Assembly: GCF_001751365.1 (NCBI RefSeq)
Contig: NZ_LJGT01000038.1
Span: 845,540-909,539 of the forward strand
Length of the DNA stretch: 64,000 nt
Direction of reading: 5' to 3'
Source: Streptomyces abyssalis
Lineage (GTDB): Bacteria > Actinomycetota > Actinomycetes > Streptomycetales > Streptomycetaceae
Below are positions 8,991-18,594 of this stretch, one piece after another. Numbering within the stretch: the stretch's first letter is position 1; every line of letters starts with the position of its first letter. The position numbers and the translations under genes are program-made. Under the pieces are notes generated by a model. It saw only the letters and a list, made by a program, of their open reading frames with translations, ran no database searches and was not told the DNA's origin.

Positions 8991-9674
8991 TCAGCCGTCG
9001 GTCCCGCGTGGAAGGACCGAGACCACTTCCGGGACGGGCCTGAGGTGTTCGTCGAGAACCGCGAGGGCGCGCTCGGCGTCGAAGGCGTCCAACGCCGCGA
9101 CCAGAGCGCGGTGTTCGGCGTCAACGGTCCCCACACGTTCCGGCCGGGCGCGCATCGCCCGCAGCCCGACGCGCTGCTGGCGGGAGTGCAGGCCCTCATA
9201 GAGGTCGGTGATCACCGAGTTTCCCGCCGTGCTCACCATGACCTCGTGGAACTGCCGGTTCAGCGCGGCTACTTCGAACCAGTCACGCTCCCGGCCCGCC
9301 CGTTCCATGGGCTCCAGCAGCGCGGTCATCCCGCCCGGTGCGCCGTGCCGCGCCTCGCACAGCGACCGCGCGGCATGGCCCTCGATGAGACGGCGCGCCT
9401 GGTAGACCTCCTCCAGCTCGCGCGCCGTGACGCTGCGCACCTGCGCCCCCTTGCGCGGCATCAGCTGGATGAAGTGCTCGGCCGCGAGCCGGTGGAAGGC
9501 CTCCCGGACCGGCGTACGGGAGACGCCGACGGTGCGGGAGACCCACTGCTCGTCGAGGAACTGGCCGCCTTCGAGGGAGCCCTTGATTATCTCGTCACGG
9601 AGCCAGTCGTAGACGCGCTCCCTGGCCGGCCCCGCCGGCTTCCGGCTGCCCGTCGCCCCGTCCCGTGTGGTCAC
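8991..9674 (-). CDS. GntR-family transcriptional regulator, FCD subfamily
   Basis: 227 residues. Residues 15-80 are a GntR winged helix (RVYDWLRDEIIKGSLEGG, VGVSRTPVREAFHRL). The rest is an all-helical FCD effector domain (Asp/His metal-site residues in EVYQARRLIEGHAAR, NRQFHEVMVSTAGN and DAEHRALVAALDA). The GTG at 9672-9674, with AGGAAGAAGGG upstream, is the likely start. It is transcribed divergently from the HpcH aldolase operon, and a perfect 12-bp palindrome lies in between. It probably represses that operon and responds to its substrate or intermediate. Confidence 0.88.
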   Translation of the reverse strand: MTTRDGATGSRKPAGPARERVYDWLRDEIIKGSLEGGQFLDEQWVSRTVGVSRTPVREAFHRLAAEHFIQLMPRKGAQVRSVTARELEEVYQARRLIEGHAARSLCEARHGAPGGMTALLEPMERAGRERDWFEVAALNRQFHEVMVSTAGNSVITDLYEGLHSRQQRVGLRAMRARPERVGTVDAEHRALVAALDAFDAERALAVLDEHLRPVPEVVSVLPRGTDG

Positions 9675-9789
9675 TGGCCCTTCTTCCTCTCGGCGCCCTG
9701 ACGGCCCCGTCCGCAGGAGGTGGGCGCGCAGGACGTGACGTGCGTGGTGATGCGAAGACATCCTAGCCCTGGACGCCTCAGAAATGCAC

Positions 9790-9801
9790 CGTGTATACAC
9801 G
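9790..9801. promoter_or_regulatory. Candidate operator of the FCD regulator
   Basis: CGTGTATACACG is a perfect palindrome in the 170-bp divergent interval, 44 bp before the aldolase start. Several FCD-type GntR proteins bind short GTATAC-centred palindromes, so this is the likely binding site. Confidence 0.6.
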
Positions 9802-9844
9802 ACGCATGCGCGACTTGCGCGGTCGTCGTCCCGAGGAGTCACCC

Positions 9845-10666
9845 GTGCCCGTTCCCAGCGTCACCGCCGACCGCCGTTTCGCGGTCTGGCTCTCCGACCC
9901 CAGCGCCGCGGCCGTGGAGATCGCCCGCGGCATGGGCTACGGCGCCGTCGTGCTCGACATCGAGCACGGCTCGTTCGACCTCGCCGATCTGGAGCGTTTC
10001 GTACCCTTCATCAAGGCCTCGGGCATGGAGGTGCTGGCGAAGGTGCTGGGCCCCGAGCGGGGCCCGGTCCAGCAGGCGCTGGACTTCGGCGCGGACGTCG
10101 TCGTGATCCCGCACGTGGAGGACGCGGCGCACGCCCGGACCGTCACCGGCTTCGCGAAGTTCCCCCCGCTGGGAGACCGCAGCTTCGCCGGCGGGCGCAC
10201 GGCGTCCTACGGCGGCATGACGGACCCCTGGGTCCGGGAGCAGGACTCACGGACCCGCTGCTATCCCATGATCGAGGACGCGGGAGCGGTGGAGGAGATC
10301 GAGGCGATCCTCGCTCTGCCCACCGTGGACGGCGTGTTCGTCGGCCCCAGCGATCTCTCGCTGCGGCGCGGGCGTGGGGCGTACGCCCGTACGGAAGGCG
10401 ACTTCGAGGACATGTGGAGGATCGCCGACGCCGCAGCGGCAGCCCGCAAGCCGTGGTTCCTGCCGGCTTGGTCCCCCGAGGAGAAGGAGTTCGCAGTGCG
10501 CGCGGGAGTCGACCAGATGGCGCTGATCATGCAGCACGGCGCCCTGGCCGCGGGCTTCTCCGCCCCGCTGGAGACGACGCGGCGGATACTCGCGGACGCC
10601 GGGGCGGACCACGAGCAGGCCGGGGCGTACCCGGCGGCTCCGGGTCCGGAGGGGCGCGATGACTGA
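9845..10666 (+). CDS. HpcH/HpaI aldolase family protein
   Basis: 273 residues of the phosphoenolpyruvate/pyruvate-binding TIM-barrel family, which includes class II pyruvate-dependent aldolases of aromatic and sugar-acid breakdown. Visible landmarks are VVLDIEHGSFD, DFGADVVVIPHVEDAAHA, a metal-site region MIEDAGAVEEIEAIL, and VDGVFVGPSDLS. Start GTG at 9845 has a GAGGAG ribosome site; an upstream ATG at 9791 would place the operator palindrome inside the gene and is less likely. It overlaps the MFS gene by 8 bp. The substrate is unknown. Confidence 0.87.
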   Translation: MPVPSVTADRRFAVWLSDPSAAAVEIARGMGYGAVVLDIEHGSFDLADLERFVPFIKASGMEVLAKVLGPERGPVQQALDFGADVVVIPHVEDAAHARTVTGFAKFPPLGDRSFAGGRTASYGGMTDPWVREQDSRTRCYPMIEDAGAVEEIEAILALPTVDGVFVGPSDLSLRRGRGAYARTEGDFEDMWRIADAAAAARKPWFLPAWSPEEKEFAVRAGVDQMALIMQHGALAAGFSAPLETTRRILADAGADHEQAGAYPAAPGPEGRDD

Positions 10667-12035
10667 GACGGGAACCGGGACCGGAACCGGGACGGGAGTG
10701 GAGACCGGCCAGGCGGCCCAGAAGGCGGGGAAGGCCGCCCGTACGCAGGGCGGCGGAAGGTTCCGCTGGGGCATAGCGGGCGTCCTGGGCGTCGGCACCT
10801 TCGTCAACTACATCGACAGGGTCAACCTTTCGGTCGCCGCTCCCGCGATCATGCGGGACTTCGACATCAGCGCCTCCCAGATGGGCCTTCTCTCCTCGGC
10901 CTTCCTGTGGACCTACGCGATGCTGCAGCTCCCCGTCGGGTCCGTCATCGACCGGATCGGGGTCACCTGGGTCAACCGCGTGGCCGCCTTCCTGTGGACG
11001 GTCGCCTCCTTCGCCTCGGCCGCGGCGGGCGGCCTGGGCCTGCTGCTGGTGAGCCGTCTGCTGCTGGGGGTCGGCGAAGCACCGACCATCCCCGCGGGCT
11101 GGAAGAGCATCGGCCAGTGGTTCCCGAAGCACGAGCGCGGAACGGCAACCGCGGTCTTCGACGGCTGCGCCAAGCTGTCCAACGTGATCGGCATCCCGGT
11201 CATGGCGTTCCTGGTCACGGTCTACAGCTGGCACGCCGCCTTCGTCTTCACCGGTGTGCTCTCCGCCGTGTATCTGGCGGTGTGGTGGCTGATGTACCTC
11301 ACCCCGAAGCAGGCCCGCGCCAAGGGCCGGCTCAGCGAGGCCGAGTTCGAGCACATCCGCGCGGGCGGCGGGGACGACGAGGAGTCCGCGACCGCGGGCG
11401 GCGGTTCGCTGCGCGGCATGGGCCACCTGCTGCGGCGCCGCAAGACCTGGGGCCTGGCGCTCGGCTATGCCTCGTACACCTACAGCTACTACGTGCTGCT
11501 CACCTGGCTGCCCGCATATCTGGAGAAGCAGTTCGGCGTGAATCTGCTGCAGGGCGGCTTCTACGCGATGCTCCCGTGGCTGGCCGCAGTGCTGGCGCAG
11601 TTCCTCGTGGGCGGCATCCTCATGGACCGGTGGCTGCGCCGTACGCACGACACCACACGCGTACGCCGCACCGTGCTGGTGCTCAGCCTGCTGGCCTCGA
11701 TGGCGGTGACGGGAGCCGCGTACGCGGAATCGGTCGGCGTCGCCCTCGTGTACCTCTCGGTGGGCGCGGCCGGGCTGGCGATCTCGGTGCCCGCCGGGTC
11801 GAGCATCGTGGCGCTGATCGCTCCGGAGGGGTACGCGGGGACGCTGGGCGGGATCGTGAACTTCACGGCGAACCTGCTGGGCATCGCCGCCCCCATCGTC
11901 ACCGGCATGGTCGTCGACGCGACCGGTTCCTTCGCCGGGGCGTTCATCGTCACCGGCGCGGTGCTGCTGGGCGGGATCGTCTGCTACACGGCCGTGCTCG
12001 GACGTATCGAGCGCATGCCCGCCCCCGCATCGTGA
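10659..12035 (+). CDS. MFS transporter, anion:cation symporter-like
   Basis: 458 residues with about 12 membrane segments. FVNYIDRVNLSVAAPAIMRDF near the N-terminus and RLLLGVGEAPTIPAGWKSIGQWFP are typical of the ACS group (sugar-acid, phthalate and tartrate carriers). The first 25 residues are a Thr-Gly repeat (TGTGTGTGVETG), probably a disordered tail. The start overlaps the aldolase stop, implying translational coupling. It likely imports the substrate that the aldolase and the downstream hydrolase handle. Confidence 0.88.
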   Translation: MTETGTGTGTGTGVETGQAAQKAGKAARTQGGGRFRWGIAGVLGVGTFVNYIDRVNLSVAAPAIMRDFDISASQMGLLSSAFLWTYAMLQLPVGSVIDRIGVTWVNRVAAFLWTVASFASAAAGGLGLLLVSRLLLGVGEAPTIPAGWKSIGQWFPKHERGTATAVFDGCAKLSNVIGIPVMAFLVTVYSWHAAFVFTGVLSAVYLAVWWLMYLTPKQARAKGRLSEAEFEHIRAGGGDDEESATAGGGSLRGMGHLLRRRKTWGLALGYASYTYSYYVLLTWLPAYLEKQFGVNLLQGGFYAMLPWLAAVLAQFLVGGILMDRWLRRTHDTTRVRRTVLVLSLLASMAVTGAAYAESVGVALVYLSVGAAGLAISVPAGSSIVALIAPEGYAGTLGGIVNFTANLLGIAAPIVTGMVVDATGSFAGAFIVTGAVLLGGIVCYTAVLGRIERMPAPAS

Positions 12036-12092
12036 CCGATGCGGACACCCGGACTCCCCGAATCCGCAACGACCCGAGACAGGAGAAGACGC

Positions 12093-12890
12093 ATGGGCGA
12101 CATCGCCGTGGCACAGTTCGCGCCCGGTGAGGACAAGAGCGCGAACCTCGCCGCTCTGCAGGACCTCGCCGAGGAGGCCGCAGGCCGCGGAGCGCGGGTC
12201 GTCGTGGCTCCCGAGTACGCGATGTACACCGCACCCGCGATGGACCGGCGCTTCGTCGACTCGGCGGAGCCCCTCGACGGTCCGTACACGACGGCACTGC
12301 GCGAGCTGGCCGCCCGGCTCGGGATACATCTGGTGGCCGGAATCAATGAACAGCGGGACGGCAGCACCATCTTCAACACGCTCGTCGCCGCGGGTCCGGA
12401 CGGCGTCGTCACGGCCGTCTACCGCAAACTGCACCTCTACGACGCCTTCGGGTTCACGGAGTCCTCGATCGTGCACCCCGGCGCCGTCGGGGACTTCGGG
12501 ACGTTCGAGGCGGACGGCCTCGTCTTCGGCATGCAGACCTGCTACGACCTGCGCTTCCCCGAGGTCACACGCCGCCTCGTCGACGCGGGCGCCGACGTGG
12601 TGCTGGTGCCTGCCGAGTGGGTGCCGGGGCCGCTGAAAGAAGACCACTTCGTCACGCTGCTGAGGGCCCGGGCGATCGAGAACACCGTGTACGTGGCCGC
12701 CGCCGACCAGTGCGCCCCCACGGGGGCGGGCAACAGCATGATCGTCGATCCGATGGGCGTCGTCGTCGCGTCTCTCGGTGAGCGGACCGGCACAGCGGCC
12801 GCGACCGCCACGCGGGAGCGCATCTCCGCGGTGAGGAAGGTGAATCCGGCACTCGAACTGCGCCGGTTCACCGTGACCGAGCGACGCTAG
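12093..12890 (+). CDS. Carbon-nitrogen hydrolase (nitrilase superfamily)
   Basis: 265 residues with the nitrilase-fold triad visible: Glu in VVAPEYAMY, Lys in YRKLHLYDAFG, and Cys in MQTCYDLRFPE. It resembles the omega-amidase or Nit-type amidase branch. An AGGAGA ribosome site lies just before the ATG. It is the third gene of the aldolase-transporter operon (57-bp gap), so it probably removes ammonia from an imported amide or a dead-end product of that pathway. The exact substrate is unknown. Confidence 0.87.
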   Translation: MGDIAVAQFAPGEDKSANLAALQDLAEEAAGRGARVVVAPEYAMYTAPAMDRRFVDSAEPLDGPYTTALRELAARLGIHLVAGINEQRDGSTIFNTLVAAGPDGVVTAVYRKLHLYDAFGFTESSIVHPGAVGDFGTFEADGLVFGMQTCYDLRFPEVTRRLVDAGADVVLVPAEWVPGPLKEDHFVTLLRARAIENTVYVAAADQCAPTGAGNSMIVDPMGVVVASLGERTGTAAATATRERISAVRKVNPALELRRFTVTERR

Positions 12891-12977
12891 GGAGTCGAGG
12901 GCGGCCCCCTGGACGCTTCAGGACGCCGAACCGGCCCTGCGCGCCCGGTACTTGCCGCCCGCCCCCTGTTCACGCAC

Positions 12978-13015
12978 CACGACGGGCCGAGGTCTTCAGA
13001 CCCCGGCCCGTCGTG
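12978..13015. terminator. Bidirectional terminator hairpin
   Basis: CACGACGGGCCGAGGTCT pairs with AGACCCCGGCCCGTCGTG (one G-T wobble) around a 2-nt loop, between the convergent hydrolase operon and YbjN gene. It is the strongest stem in this part of the window. Confidence 0.8.
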
Positions 13016-13111
13016 CTGTGCGCGATGTCCTGGTCCGCGCCGTCCGGGCTGTGCGTGCCCGGGCGGACCCGTGTGCGCCGCCGCGCGTACGTGCCGCGCG
13101 GAGCGTCCCTC

Positions 13112-13645
13112 TCATTCGGCGCCGTCGTCCGGCTTCTCGCCGGACTCCGCGTCCTTCTCCAGGCCGAACTGCTCGACGAGCCACTTGTCGAACTCGATCG
13201 ACGCCCGCACCCAGCTGACGACGCTGGAGACGAAGTGCTCGAGGGAGACACCCGTGCCGATCAGCAGCTGCGCCTCGCCGATCAGGCGGACGGTGCCGTC
13301 GTCGTGCGTGTGGCTGTAGACCTTCGGCCACAGCGTCCGCCGGTTCCAGTCGTCGATGGACTCCAGCAGCTTGGGCTTGTCCTCGATCGGGTGGGGCCGG
13401 TCGTAGAACGTACGGACCGAGAAGACCTGCTGCTCCTCCTCGCCCCGGAACATGAAGTACGTGCGGAATTCCTCCCACGGCGCCGCGAGGTCACCCTCTT
13501 CGTCGACGACGTACTTCAGCTCCATCTGGTCCAGCAGCTGCTTGACCAGCTCCTGGTCGGGGATCACAGGGCCGGTCGGACCGGATCCCTCCGGGTCGGG
13601 CTCCTGGCCCCCGAAGTTCGGAATCGAGGACGGATCGATGCTCAC
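13112..13645 (-). CDS. YbjN domain-containing protein
   Basis: 177 residues with the YbjN-like (type III secretion chaperone fold) region KYVVDEEGDLAAPW, RPHPIEDKPKLLESIDDWNRRTLWPKVY and GEAQLLIGTGVSLEHFVSSVVSWVRAS. Streptomyces carry several such proteins of unknown function. The GTG at 13643-13645 is chosen because GAAGGG precedes it and the upstream frame (MPGRPRHGGG) is not protein-like. It is the next gene downstream of clpB, with a 102-bp gap. Confidence 0.8.
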   Translation of the reverse strand: MSIDPSSIPNFGGQEPDPEGSGPTGPVIPDQELVKQLLDQMELKYVVDEEGDLAAPWEEFRTYFMFRGEEEQQVFSVRTFYDRPHPIEDKPKLLESIDDWNRRTLWPKVYSHTHDDGTVRLIGEAQLLIGTGVSLEHFVSSVVSWVRASIEFDKWLVEQFGLEKDAESGEKPDDGAE

Positions 13646-13747
13646 CGTGTATTTCCCTTCGTACGGATTCCGCCATCCTCCCCCATGCCGGGGCCGTCCT
13701 GGCAAGCGACGCGGAAGCCGGTGCGAGCCGGCCCGCGTCGCCGCCGG

Positions 13748-16369
13748 TCAGGACTCCGCGGGCGCTCCCGAGGTGCTGCCGACCATCAGGCCCTCCCAGC
13801 CTTCGACGTGGTCGACGCGCACCGTGTCGCCGTCGCGCACCTCGCCGGAGAGGATCTCGCGGGCCAGCTGATCGCCGATGGCGGTCTGCACGAGGCGGCG
13901 CAACGGCCGCGCCCCGTACGCCGGATCGTTGCCCTCGCGCGCCAGCCAGGCCAGCGCCTCCGGAGTGACCTCCAGCTCCAGCCGGCGGTCTGCGAGGCGC
14001 CGCCGCAGCCCGTCGATCTGCAGCCGGGCGATGCGGCCCAGTTCGTCCTCGCTGAGCGCGGAGAAGACCACGACGTCGTCGAGGCGGTTGAGGAACTCCG
14101 GCCGGAAGGACGAGCGGACGGCGGCCAGCACCTTCTCCCGCTTCTCCTCCTGCTTTTCCAGCGGGTCCATCAGGAACTGACTGCCCAGGTTGGAGGTGAG
14201 CACCAGGATGGTGTTGCGGAAGTCGACCGTGCGGCCCTGCCCGTCCGTGAGCCGGCCGTCGTCGAGCACCTGCAGCAGGATGTCGAAGACGTCGTGGTGT
14301 GCCTTCTCCACCTCGTCCAGCAGCACGACGCTGTACGGGCGCCGCCGCACGGCCTCGGTGAGCTGGCCGCCCTCCTCGTACCCGACGTAGCCGGGCGGCG
14401 CGCCGACCAGGCGTGCCACGGAGTGCTTCTCGCCGTACTCGCTCATGTCGATGCGGACCATGGCCCGCTCGTCGTCGAAGAGGAAGTCCGCTAGTGCCTT
14501 GGCCAGTTCGGTCTTGCCGACTCCGGTGGGGCCGAGGAAGAGGAACGAGCCGGTGGGGCGGTCCGGGTCGGCGACGCCCGCGCGGGTGCGGCGTACGGCG
14601 TCGGAGACCGCACGCACGGCCTCGGTCTGGCCGATCAGGCGCCTGCCCAGCTCCTCCTCCATGCGCAGCAGCTTCTGGGTCTCGCCCTCCAGGAGCCGTC
14701 CGGCGGGGATGCCCGTCCAGGAGGCGACGACGTCCGCGATGTCGTCCTGGCCGACCTCCTCCTTGACCATCGTCTCCCGCTCCGGCTGGGACGCGGCCTC
14801 CTCCTCGGCGGCCGACGCCTCGGCCAGCTCCTGCTCCACGCCCGGGATCTCCCCGTACAGCAACTGCGAAGCGGATTCGAAGTCGCCCTCGCGCTGGGCC
14901 CGTTCGGCCTGGCCGCGCAGCTCGTCGAGGCGCTCCTTGAGTTCACCGACCCGGTTGAGGCCCTGCTTCTCCTTCTCCCAGCGGGCGGTCAGGCCCCGCA
15001 ACTCCTCCTCGCGGTCGGCCAGTTCGCGGCGCAGCCGCTCGAGGCGCTCCACCGAGCCGGGATCGGTCTCGTTGGAGAGCGCCATCTCCTCCATCTTCAA
15101 CCGGTCGACGGCGCGCTGGAGTTCGTCGATCTCGACGGGCGAGGAGTCGATCTCCATGCGCAGCCTGGAGGCCGCCTCGTCGACGAGGTCGATGGCCTTG
15201 TCCGGCAGGAAGCGGGAGGTGATGTACCGGTCGGAGAGTGCCGCGGCCGCCACCAGGGCGCCGTCGGCGATCTGGACCTTGTGGTGCGCCTCGTAACGCC
15301 CCTTGAGCCCGCGGAGGATCGCGATGGAGTCCTCGACGGTCGGCTCGGCCACCAGCACCTGCTGGAAGCGGCGCTCCAGCGCGGCGTCCTTCTCGATGCG
15401 CTCGCGGTACTCGTCGAGTGTCGTGGCGCCGACCATGCGCAGCTCGCCGCGCGCGAGCATCGGCTTGAGCATGTTGCCCGCGTCCATGGCGGAGTCGCCG
15501 CCGGCACCCGCGCCGACCACGGTGTGCAGCTCGTCGATGAAGGTGATGATCTGGCCGTCGCTGGCCTTGATCTCCGACAGCACGGTCTTGAGGCGTTCCT
15601 CGAACTCGCCCCGGTACTTGGCGCCGGCCACCATCGCGCCGAGGTCGAGTGCCACCAGCCGCTTGTCGCGCAGCGACTCGGGCACGTCGCCCTTGACCAC
15701 GCGCTGCGCCAGGCCCTCCACGACCGCGGTCTTGCCGACTCCGGGCTCGCCGATGAGCACCGGGTTGTTCTTCGTACGGCGCGAGAGCACCTGCACCACG
15801 CGGCGGATCTCCTGGTCCCGGCCGATGACCGGGTCGAGCCTGCCCTCACGTGCGGCGGCGGTCAGGTCCGTGCCGAACTTCTCCAGCGCCTTGTACGTGC
15901 CCTCCGGGTCGGGGTTGGTGACCCGGCGGCTGCCCCGGACGGACTGGAACGCCTCCAGCAGCGCCTTGTCCGTCGCGCCCTGCTCCTTCAGCAACTCCGC
16001 GGTCTGGCCGCCCTTGGCGGCGATGCCGATCAGGAGGTGCTCGGTGGAGACGTAGGCGTCGCCGAGCTCCTTGGCGCGCTGTGTGGCGTCCGCGATGACC
16101 GCAAGCAGCGGCCGGTCCGGCTGCGGCTTGCTCACCGTCGAGCCCTGGACGCTGGGAAGGCCGGCGAGCTGCCGCTCGGCGCCCGAGCGGAGGGCGGCCT
16201 GGTCGGCCTCGACGGCGGCGATCAGGTCGGAGATGTTCTCGTTCTCCTCGCCCTGGAGCAGAGCGAGGAGCAGGTGGGCGGGGGTGATGTCGGGATGCCC
16301 GTCCGTCACCGCCCGGTCGCTGGCCGCACTGATCGCTTCCCGGCTCTTGTTGGTCAGCTCTGCGTCCAC
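13748..16369 (-). CDS. clpB: ATP-dependent disaggregase chaperone ClpB
   Basis: 873 residues, the family's usual length. Order: Clp N domain (about 1-145), AAA1 with [16 protein letters not shown] and the sensor region [13 protein letters not shown], the M-domain coiled coil (about 400-525), AAA2 with [19 protein letters not shown] and [14 protein letters not shown], and the C-terminal small domain. With DnaK/DnaJ/GrpE it dissolves protein aggregates. The start is GTG at 16367-16369 behind GAAGGAGG. A HAIR element at 16483-16503 sits in the promoter region, so HspR repression is expected. Confidence 0.96.
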   Translation of the reverse strand: MDAELTNKSREAISAASDRAVTDGHPDITPAHLLLALLQGEENENISDLIAAVEADQAALRSGAERQLAGLPSVQGSTVSKPQPDRPLLAVIADATQRAKELGDAYVSTEHLLIGIAAKGGQTAELLKEQGATDKALLEAFQSVRGSRRVTNPDPEGTYKALEKFGTDLTAAAREGRLDPVIGRDQEIRRVVQVLSRRTKNNPVLIGEPGVGKTAVVEGLAQRVVKGDVPESLRDKRLVALDLGAMVAGAKYRGEFEERLKTVLSEIKASDGQIITFIDELHTVVGAGAGGDSAMDAGNMLKPMLARGELRMVGATTLDEYRERIEKDAALERRFQQVLVAEPTVEDSIAILRGLKGRYEAHHKVQIADGALVAAAALSDRYITSRFLPDKAIDLVDEAASRLRMEIDSSPVEIDELQRAVDRLKMEEMALSNETDPGSVERLERLRRELADREEELRGLTARWEKEKQGLNRVGELKERLDELRGQAERAQREGDFESASQLLYGEIPGVEQELAEASAAEEEAASQPERETMVKEEVGQDDIADVVASWTGIPAGRLLEGETQKLLRMEEELGRRLIGQTEAVRAVSDAVRRTRAGVADPDRPTGSFLFLGPTGVGKTELAKALADFLFDDERAMVRIDMSEYGEKHSVARLVGAPPGYVGYEEGGQLTEAVRRRPYSVVLLDEVEKAHHDVFDILLQVLDDGRLTDGQGRTVDFRNTILVLTSNLGSQFLMDPLEKQEEKREKVLAAVRSSFRPEFLNRLDDVVVFSALSEDELGRIARLQIDGLRRRLADRRLELEVTPEALAWLAREGNDPAYGARPLRRLVQTAIGDQLAREILSGEVRDGDTVRVDHVEGWEGLMVGSTSGAPAES

Positions 16370-16482
16370 TGGCGTGCGTGCCTCCTTCGTCTACGGCTGG
16401 CTGTGCCGTTACCTGCTCGCGGGCCCTGACGGGCCTTCCCGGCCCCTCTGACCGGGTCGCTGCTAGCTTCAGCCTCCAGCAA

Positions 16483-16503
16483 GTTGAGTCTATTCCACTC
16501 AAC
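16483..16503. promoter_or_regulatory. HAIR operator (HspR site) between clpB and the PPOX gene
   Basis: GTTGAGT-N7-ACTCAAC, a perfect inverted repeat that differs from the consensus HAIR CTTGAGT-N7-ACTCAAG only at the outermost base of each arm. It is 114 bp upstream of clpB and 25 bp upstream of the divergent gene. Confidence 0.88.
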
Positions 16504-16527
16504 TGTCACGGGGCTAGATTCGTTCCC

Positions 16528-16995
16528 ATGACGAGCATCGAATCGCAGCCGCCGGAGCCGGCGTCGGCGGACCCCCTCGCGGCGTTCTGGCAGGAGCGCC
16601 GCTACGCGACTCTCACCACGCTGCGGCCCGACGGCACACCGCACGTGGTGCCCGTGAGCGTGACGTACGAACCCGGTCCGGGCAGGGAGCCGGGGACGGG
16701 GACCCGCGGCGGGACGGGGACAGGGGCAACCGCCCGCGTGGTGGCCGGCCGCGGCAGCAAGAAGGTCCGCAACATCGAGGCCGCGGGCAGCGACGGCATG
16801 CGCGTCTCCCTCTGCCAGTTCGAGGGCAGACGGTGGTCGACCCTGGAGGGCCGCGCCCGCATCCGTACGGACGCGGCAGCGGTCGCCGACGCCGAGCGCC
16901 GCTACGAGGAGCGCTACGGACGCCGGCCGAGGCCCAACCCCGAGCGCGTACTGATCGAGATCGCCGTCGAGCGGACCCTGGGCCCCATGGCCTGA
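16528..16995 (+). CDS. PPOX-class (pyridoxamine-5'-phosphate oxidase-like) protein
   Basis: 155 residues with the split beta-barrel flavin-binding pattern: AAFWQERRYATLTTLRPDGTPHVVPVSVTY, then RNIEAAGSDGMRVSLCQFEGRRWSTLEGRARI. Streptomyces proteins of this kind commonly use F420. A Gly/Thr-rich insert (about residues 54-70) separates the two halves. No ribosome site is visible; a TAGATT box lies 8 bp before the ATG, so the message may be leaderless. It shares its promoter region and HAIR site with clpB. Confidence 0.8.
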   Translation: MTSIESQPPEPASADPLAAFWQERRYATLTTLRPDGTPHVVPVSVTYEPGPGREPGTGTRGGTGTGATARVVAGRGSKKVRNIEAAGSDGMRVSLCQFEGRRWSTLEGRARIRTDAAAVADAERRYEERYGRRPRPNPERVLIEIAVERTLGPMA

Positions 16996-17044
16996 GCGGT
17001 CCCAGCCCCGCCGCCCCCCGGCGGCCGGTGGCCCGGCTCCGCCC

Positions 17045-17923
17045 TCAGCGCTTGTTCCTGGCGCCGAACTCGGCGAGGAGCGCCCGCGCCGAACTCGGAT
17101 AGGGCCGCCCCAGCAGCTCGTCGTCGGAGCCCACGGAGGTCACGGCCACCAGGGTTCCGGTGCCCGTCTTCTTGTCGATGCCGCGGAGCCAGGGGCCGCC
17201 GCTGACACCCTGGGTGAGCTTGCAGGGCCGCAGCGACAGAGCACCCACGTTGGTGGCGGCGATCTCGCCGCGCTCGTAGCGGTGGGCCCGGCCCGCGCAG
17301 TAGTGGAGCGTCTCCCCGTCGTACGGCGAGGAGGCCGGGTAGCCGAGCGTGGCCGCGTGGCCGCCGCGGACAGGCTCGGTCCGCAGCTTGTTCGCGCCGT
17401 ACACCTCCTGAATGGTGCGACCGCCGCGCTTCTCCATCCGCAGGAACGCCCAGTCGTACGGAAGGACCGACTCCAGGTTCTTGCTGGTGTCCCAGCCGGG
17501 CGCCGTCTTCCAGGACTCCACCTTCCAGCCGTGAGCGAGCACGGTCCGCGGGCCGTCGCCGGTGCCGCCACGCTTGGTGCCCTTGTCTTTGCCCTGGCCC
17601 TGGCCCTTGGGGTCGCTCTTGCTCTTGTAGGCGGGCTGGAAGTACATGGCCTCCGGCTTGCGCGGACGCTCCGGGCTGGAGATGCAGTGCGCCGCGGTGG
17701 CCACGATGCTGCCGCTCGGGGAGTCGACGATCGCGGCGGAGCAGGACTCCGCCTGATGACCCGGCAGCTTGGCGACAAGCTTCCCGACGGTCCTGACCGT
17801 CCCCTGCGGCCAGCGGTCACCCTTCGAGGCGGGCGGATACGGCGCGGGCGCGCTCGCTCCCATGAGAGCCAGCGAGGTGGTGCAGGTCACGAGAGCGGCG
17901 AGCGCCGCGCGGGTCGACGTCAT
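17045..17923 (-). CDS. Secreted trypsin-like serine peptidase
   Basis: 292 residues. A signal peptide (MTSTRAALAALVTCTTSLALMGASAPA) precedes a chymotrypsin-fold domain with the triad His in IVATAAHCIS, Asp in LPYDWAFLRM and Ser in TQGVSGGPWL. A Lys/Gly-rich disordered insert (about residues 100-125) lies between the His and the Asp. The ATG at 17921-17923 is chosen for the signal peptide; its ribosome site is weak. It is expected to be extracellular. Confidence 0.86.
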   Translation of the reverse strand: MTSTRAALAALVTCTTSLALMGASAPAPYPPASKGDRWPQGTVRTVGKLVAKLPGHQAESCSAAIVDSPSGSIVATAAHCISSPERPRKPEAMYFQPAYKSKSDPKGQGQGKDKGTKRGGTGDGPRTVLAHGWKVESWKTAPGWDTSKNLESVLPYDWAFLRMEKRGGRTIQEVYGANKLRTEPVRGGHAATLGYPASSPYDGETLHYCAGRAHRYERGEIAATNVGALSLRPCKLTQGVSGGPWLRGIDKKTGTGTLVAVTSVGSDDELLGRPYPSSARALLAEFGARNKR

Positions 17924-18194
17924 GCACCTACGCTCTGCTGCCGCCGTCCCCTCGGCCAACCGCACACACCTGATCGGGTTAACAGTGGGCGTTCCGGGCG
18001 CCACCCGCGCCCAGGTCATGACACGCGCGCCCTGCCGCAGGCCGTCAACGGCCCGCCGGCCCCGGCCGGTCAGCCCCGCCCGGTCAGTCCACGCCAGCCA
18101 GCCCAGCCGAGGGGCCGGCCCTCGCGGTCAACCCCGGCCCCGCCGCGCCCGGTTGAGCCGCCGCGGGCTGAGCGTGAGCAGTACGCTCCCCGCC

Positions 18195-18578
18195 ATGACC
18201 CTCGAATGGGAGCAAGTACTGGTGGACGCTGAGGACCCGGCGAAGCTGGGACGCTGGTGGGCCGAGGCGCTCGGCTGGGCCGTGGTCGACGGTTCGGCCG
18301 AGACCACCGAGGGCGGAGCCTCCGGGGGAGAGTTCGAGATCCGCCCGTCCCCGGACCGGCTGCCCGGGCTCCTGTTCGTACACGTCCCCGAGCGGAAGAC
18401 CGGCAAGAACCGGCTCCACCTGGACTTCCGGCCCGACGACCAGGAGGCCGAGGTCGCCCGCCTCCTCGCCCACGGGGCACGCCACGCCGATGTGGGGCAG
18501 AGCGAGGAGGACCCCTGGGTCGTGCTCGCCGACCCCGAGGGCAACGAGTTCTGCGTGCTGGGCCCGCGTCGGCAGTGA
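18195..18578 (+). CDS. VOC family (glyoxalase-like) protein
   Basis: 127 residues. The beta-alpha-beta-beta-beta unit is visible as WEQVLVDAEDPAKLGRWWAEALGW and KNRLHLDFRPDD, ending in VVLADPEGNEFCVLGP with the metal-site Glu. It belongs to the single-domain glyoxalase/bleomycin-resistance superfamily; the substrate is not evident. It is convergent with hspR, with a gap of only 16 bp. Confidence 0.82.
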   Translation: MTLEWEQVLVDAEDPAKLGRWWAEALGWAVVDGSAETTEGGASGGEFEIRPSPDRLPGLLFVHVPERKTGKNRLHLDFRPDDQEAEVARLLAHGARHADVGQSEEDPWVVLADPEGNEFCVLGPRRQ

Positions 18579-18594
18579 GAGCCGGGCCGGCGCC

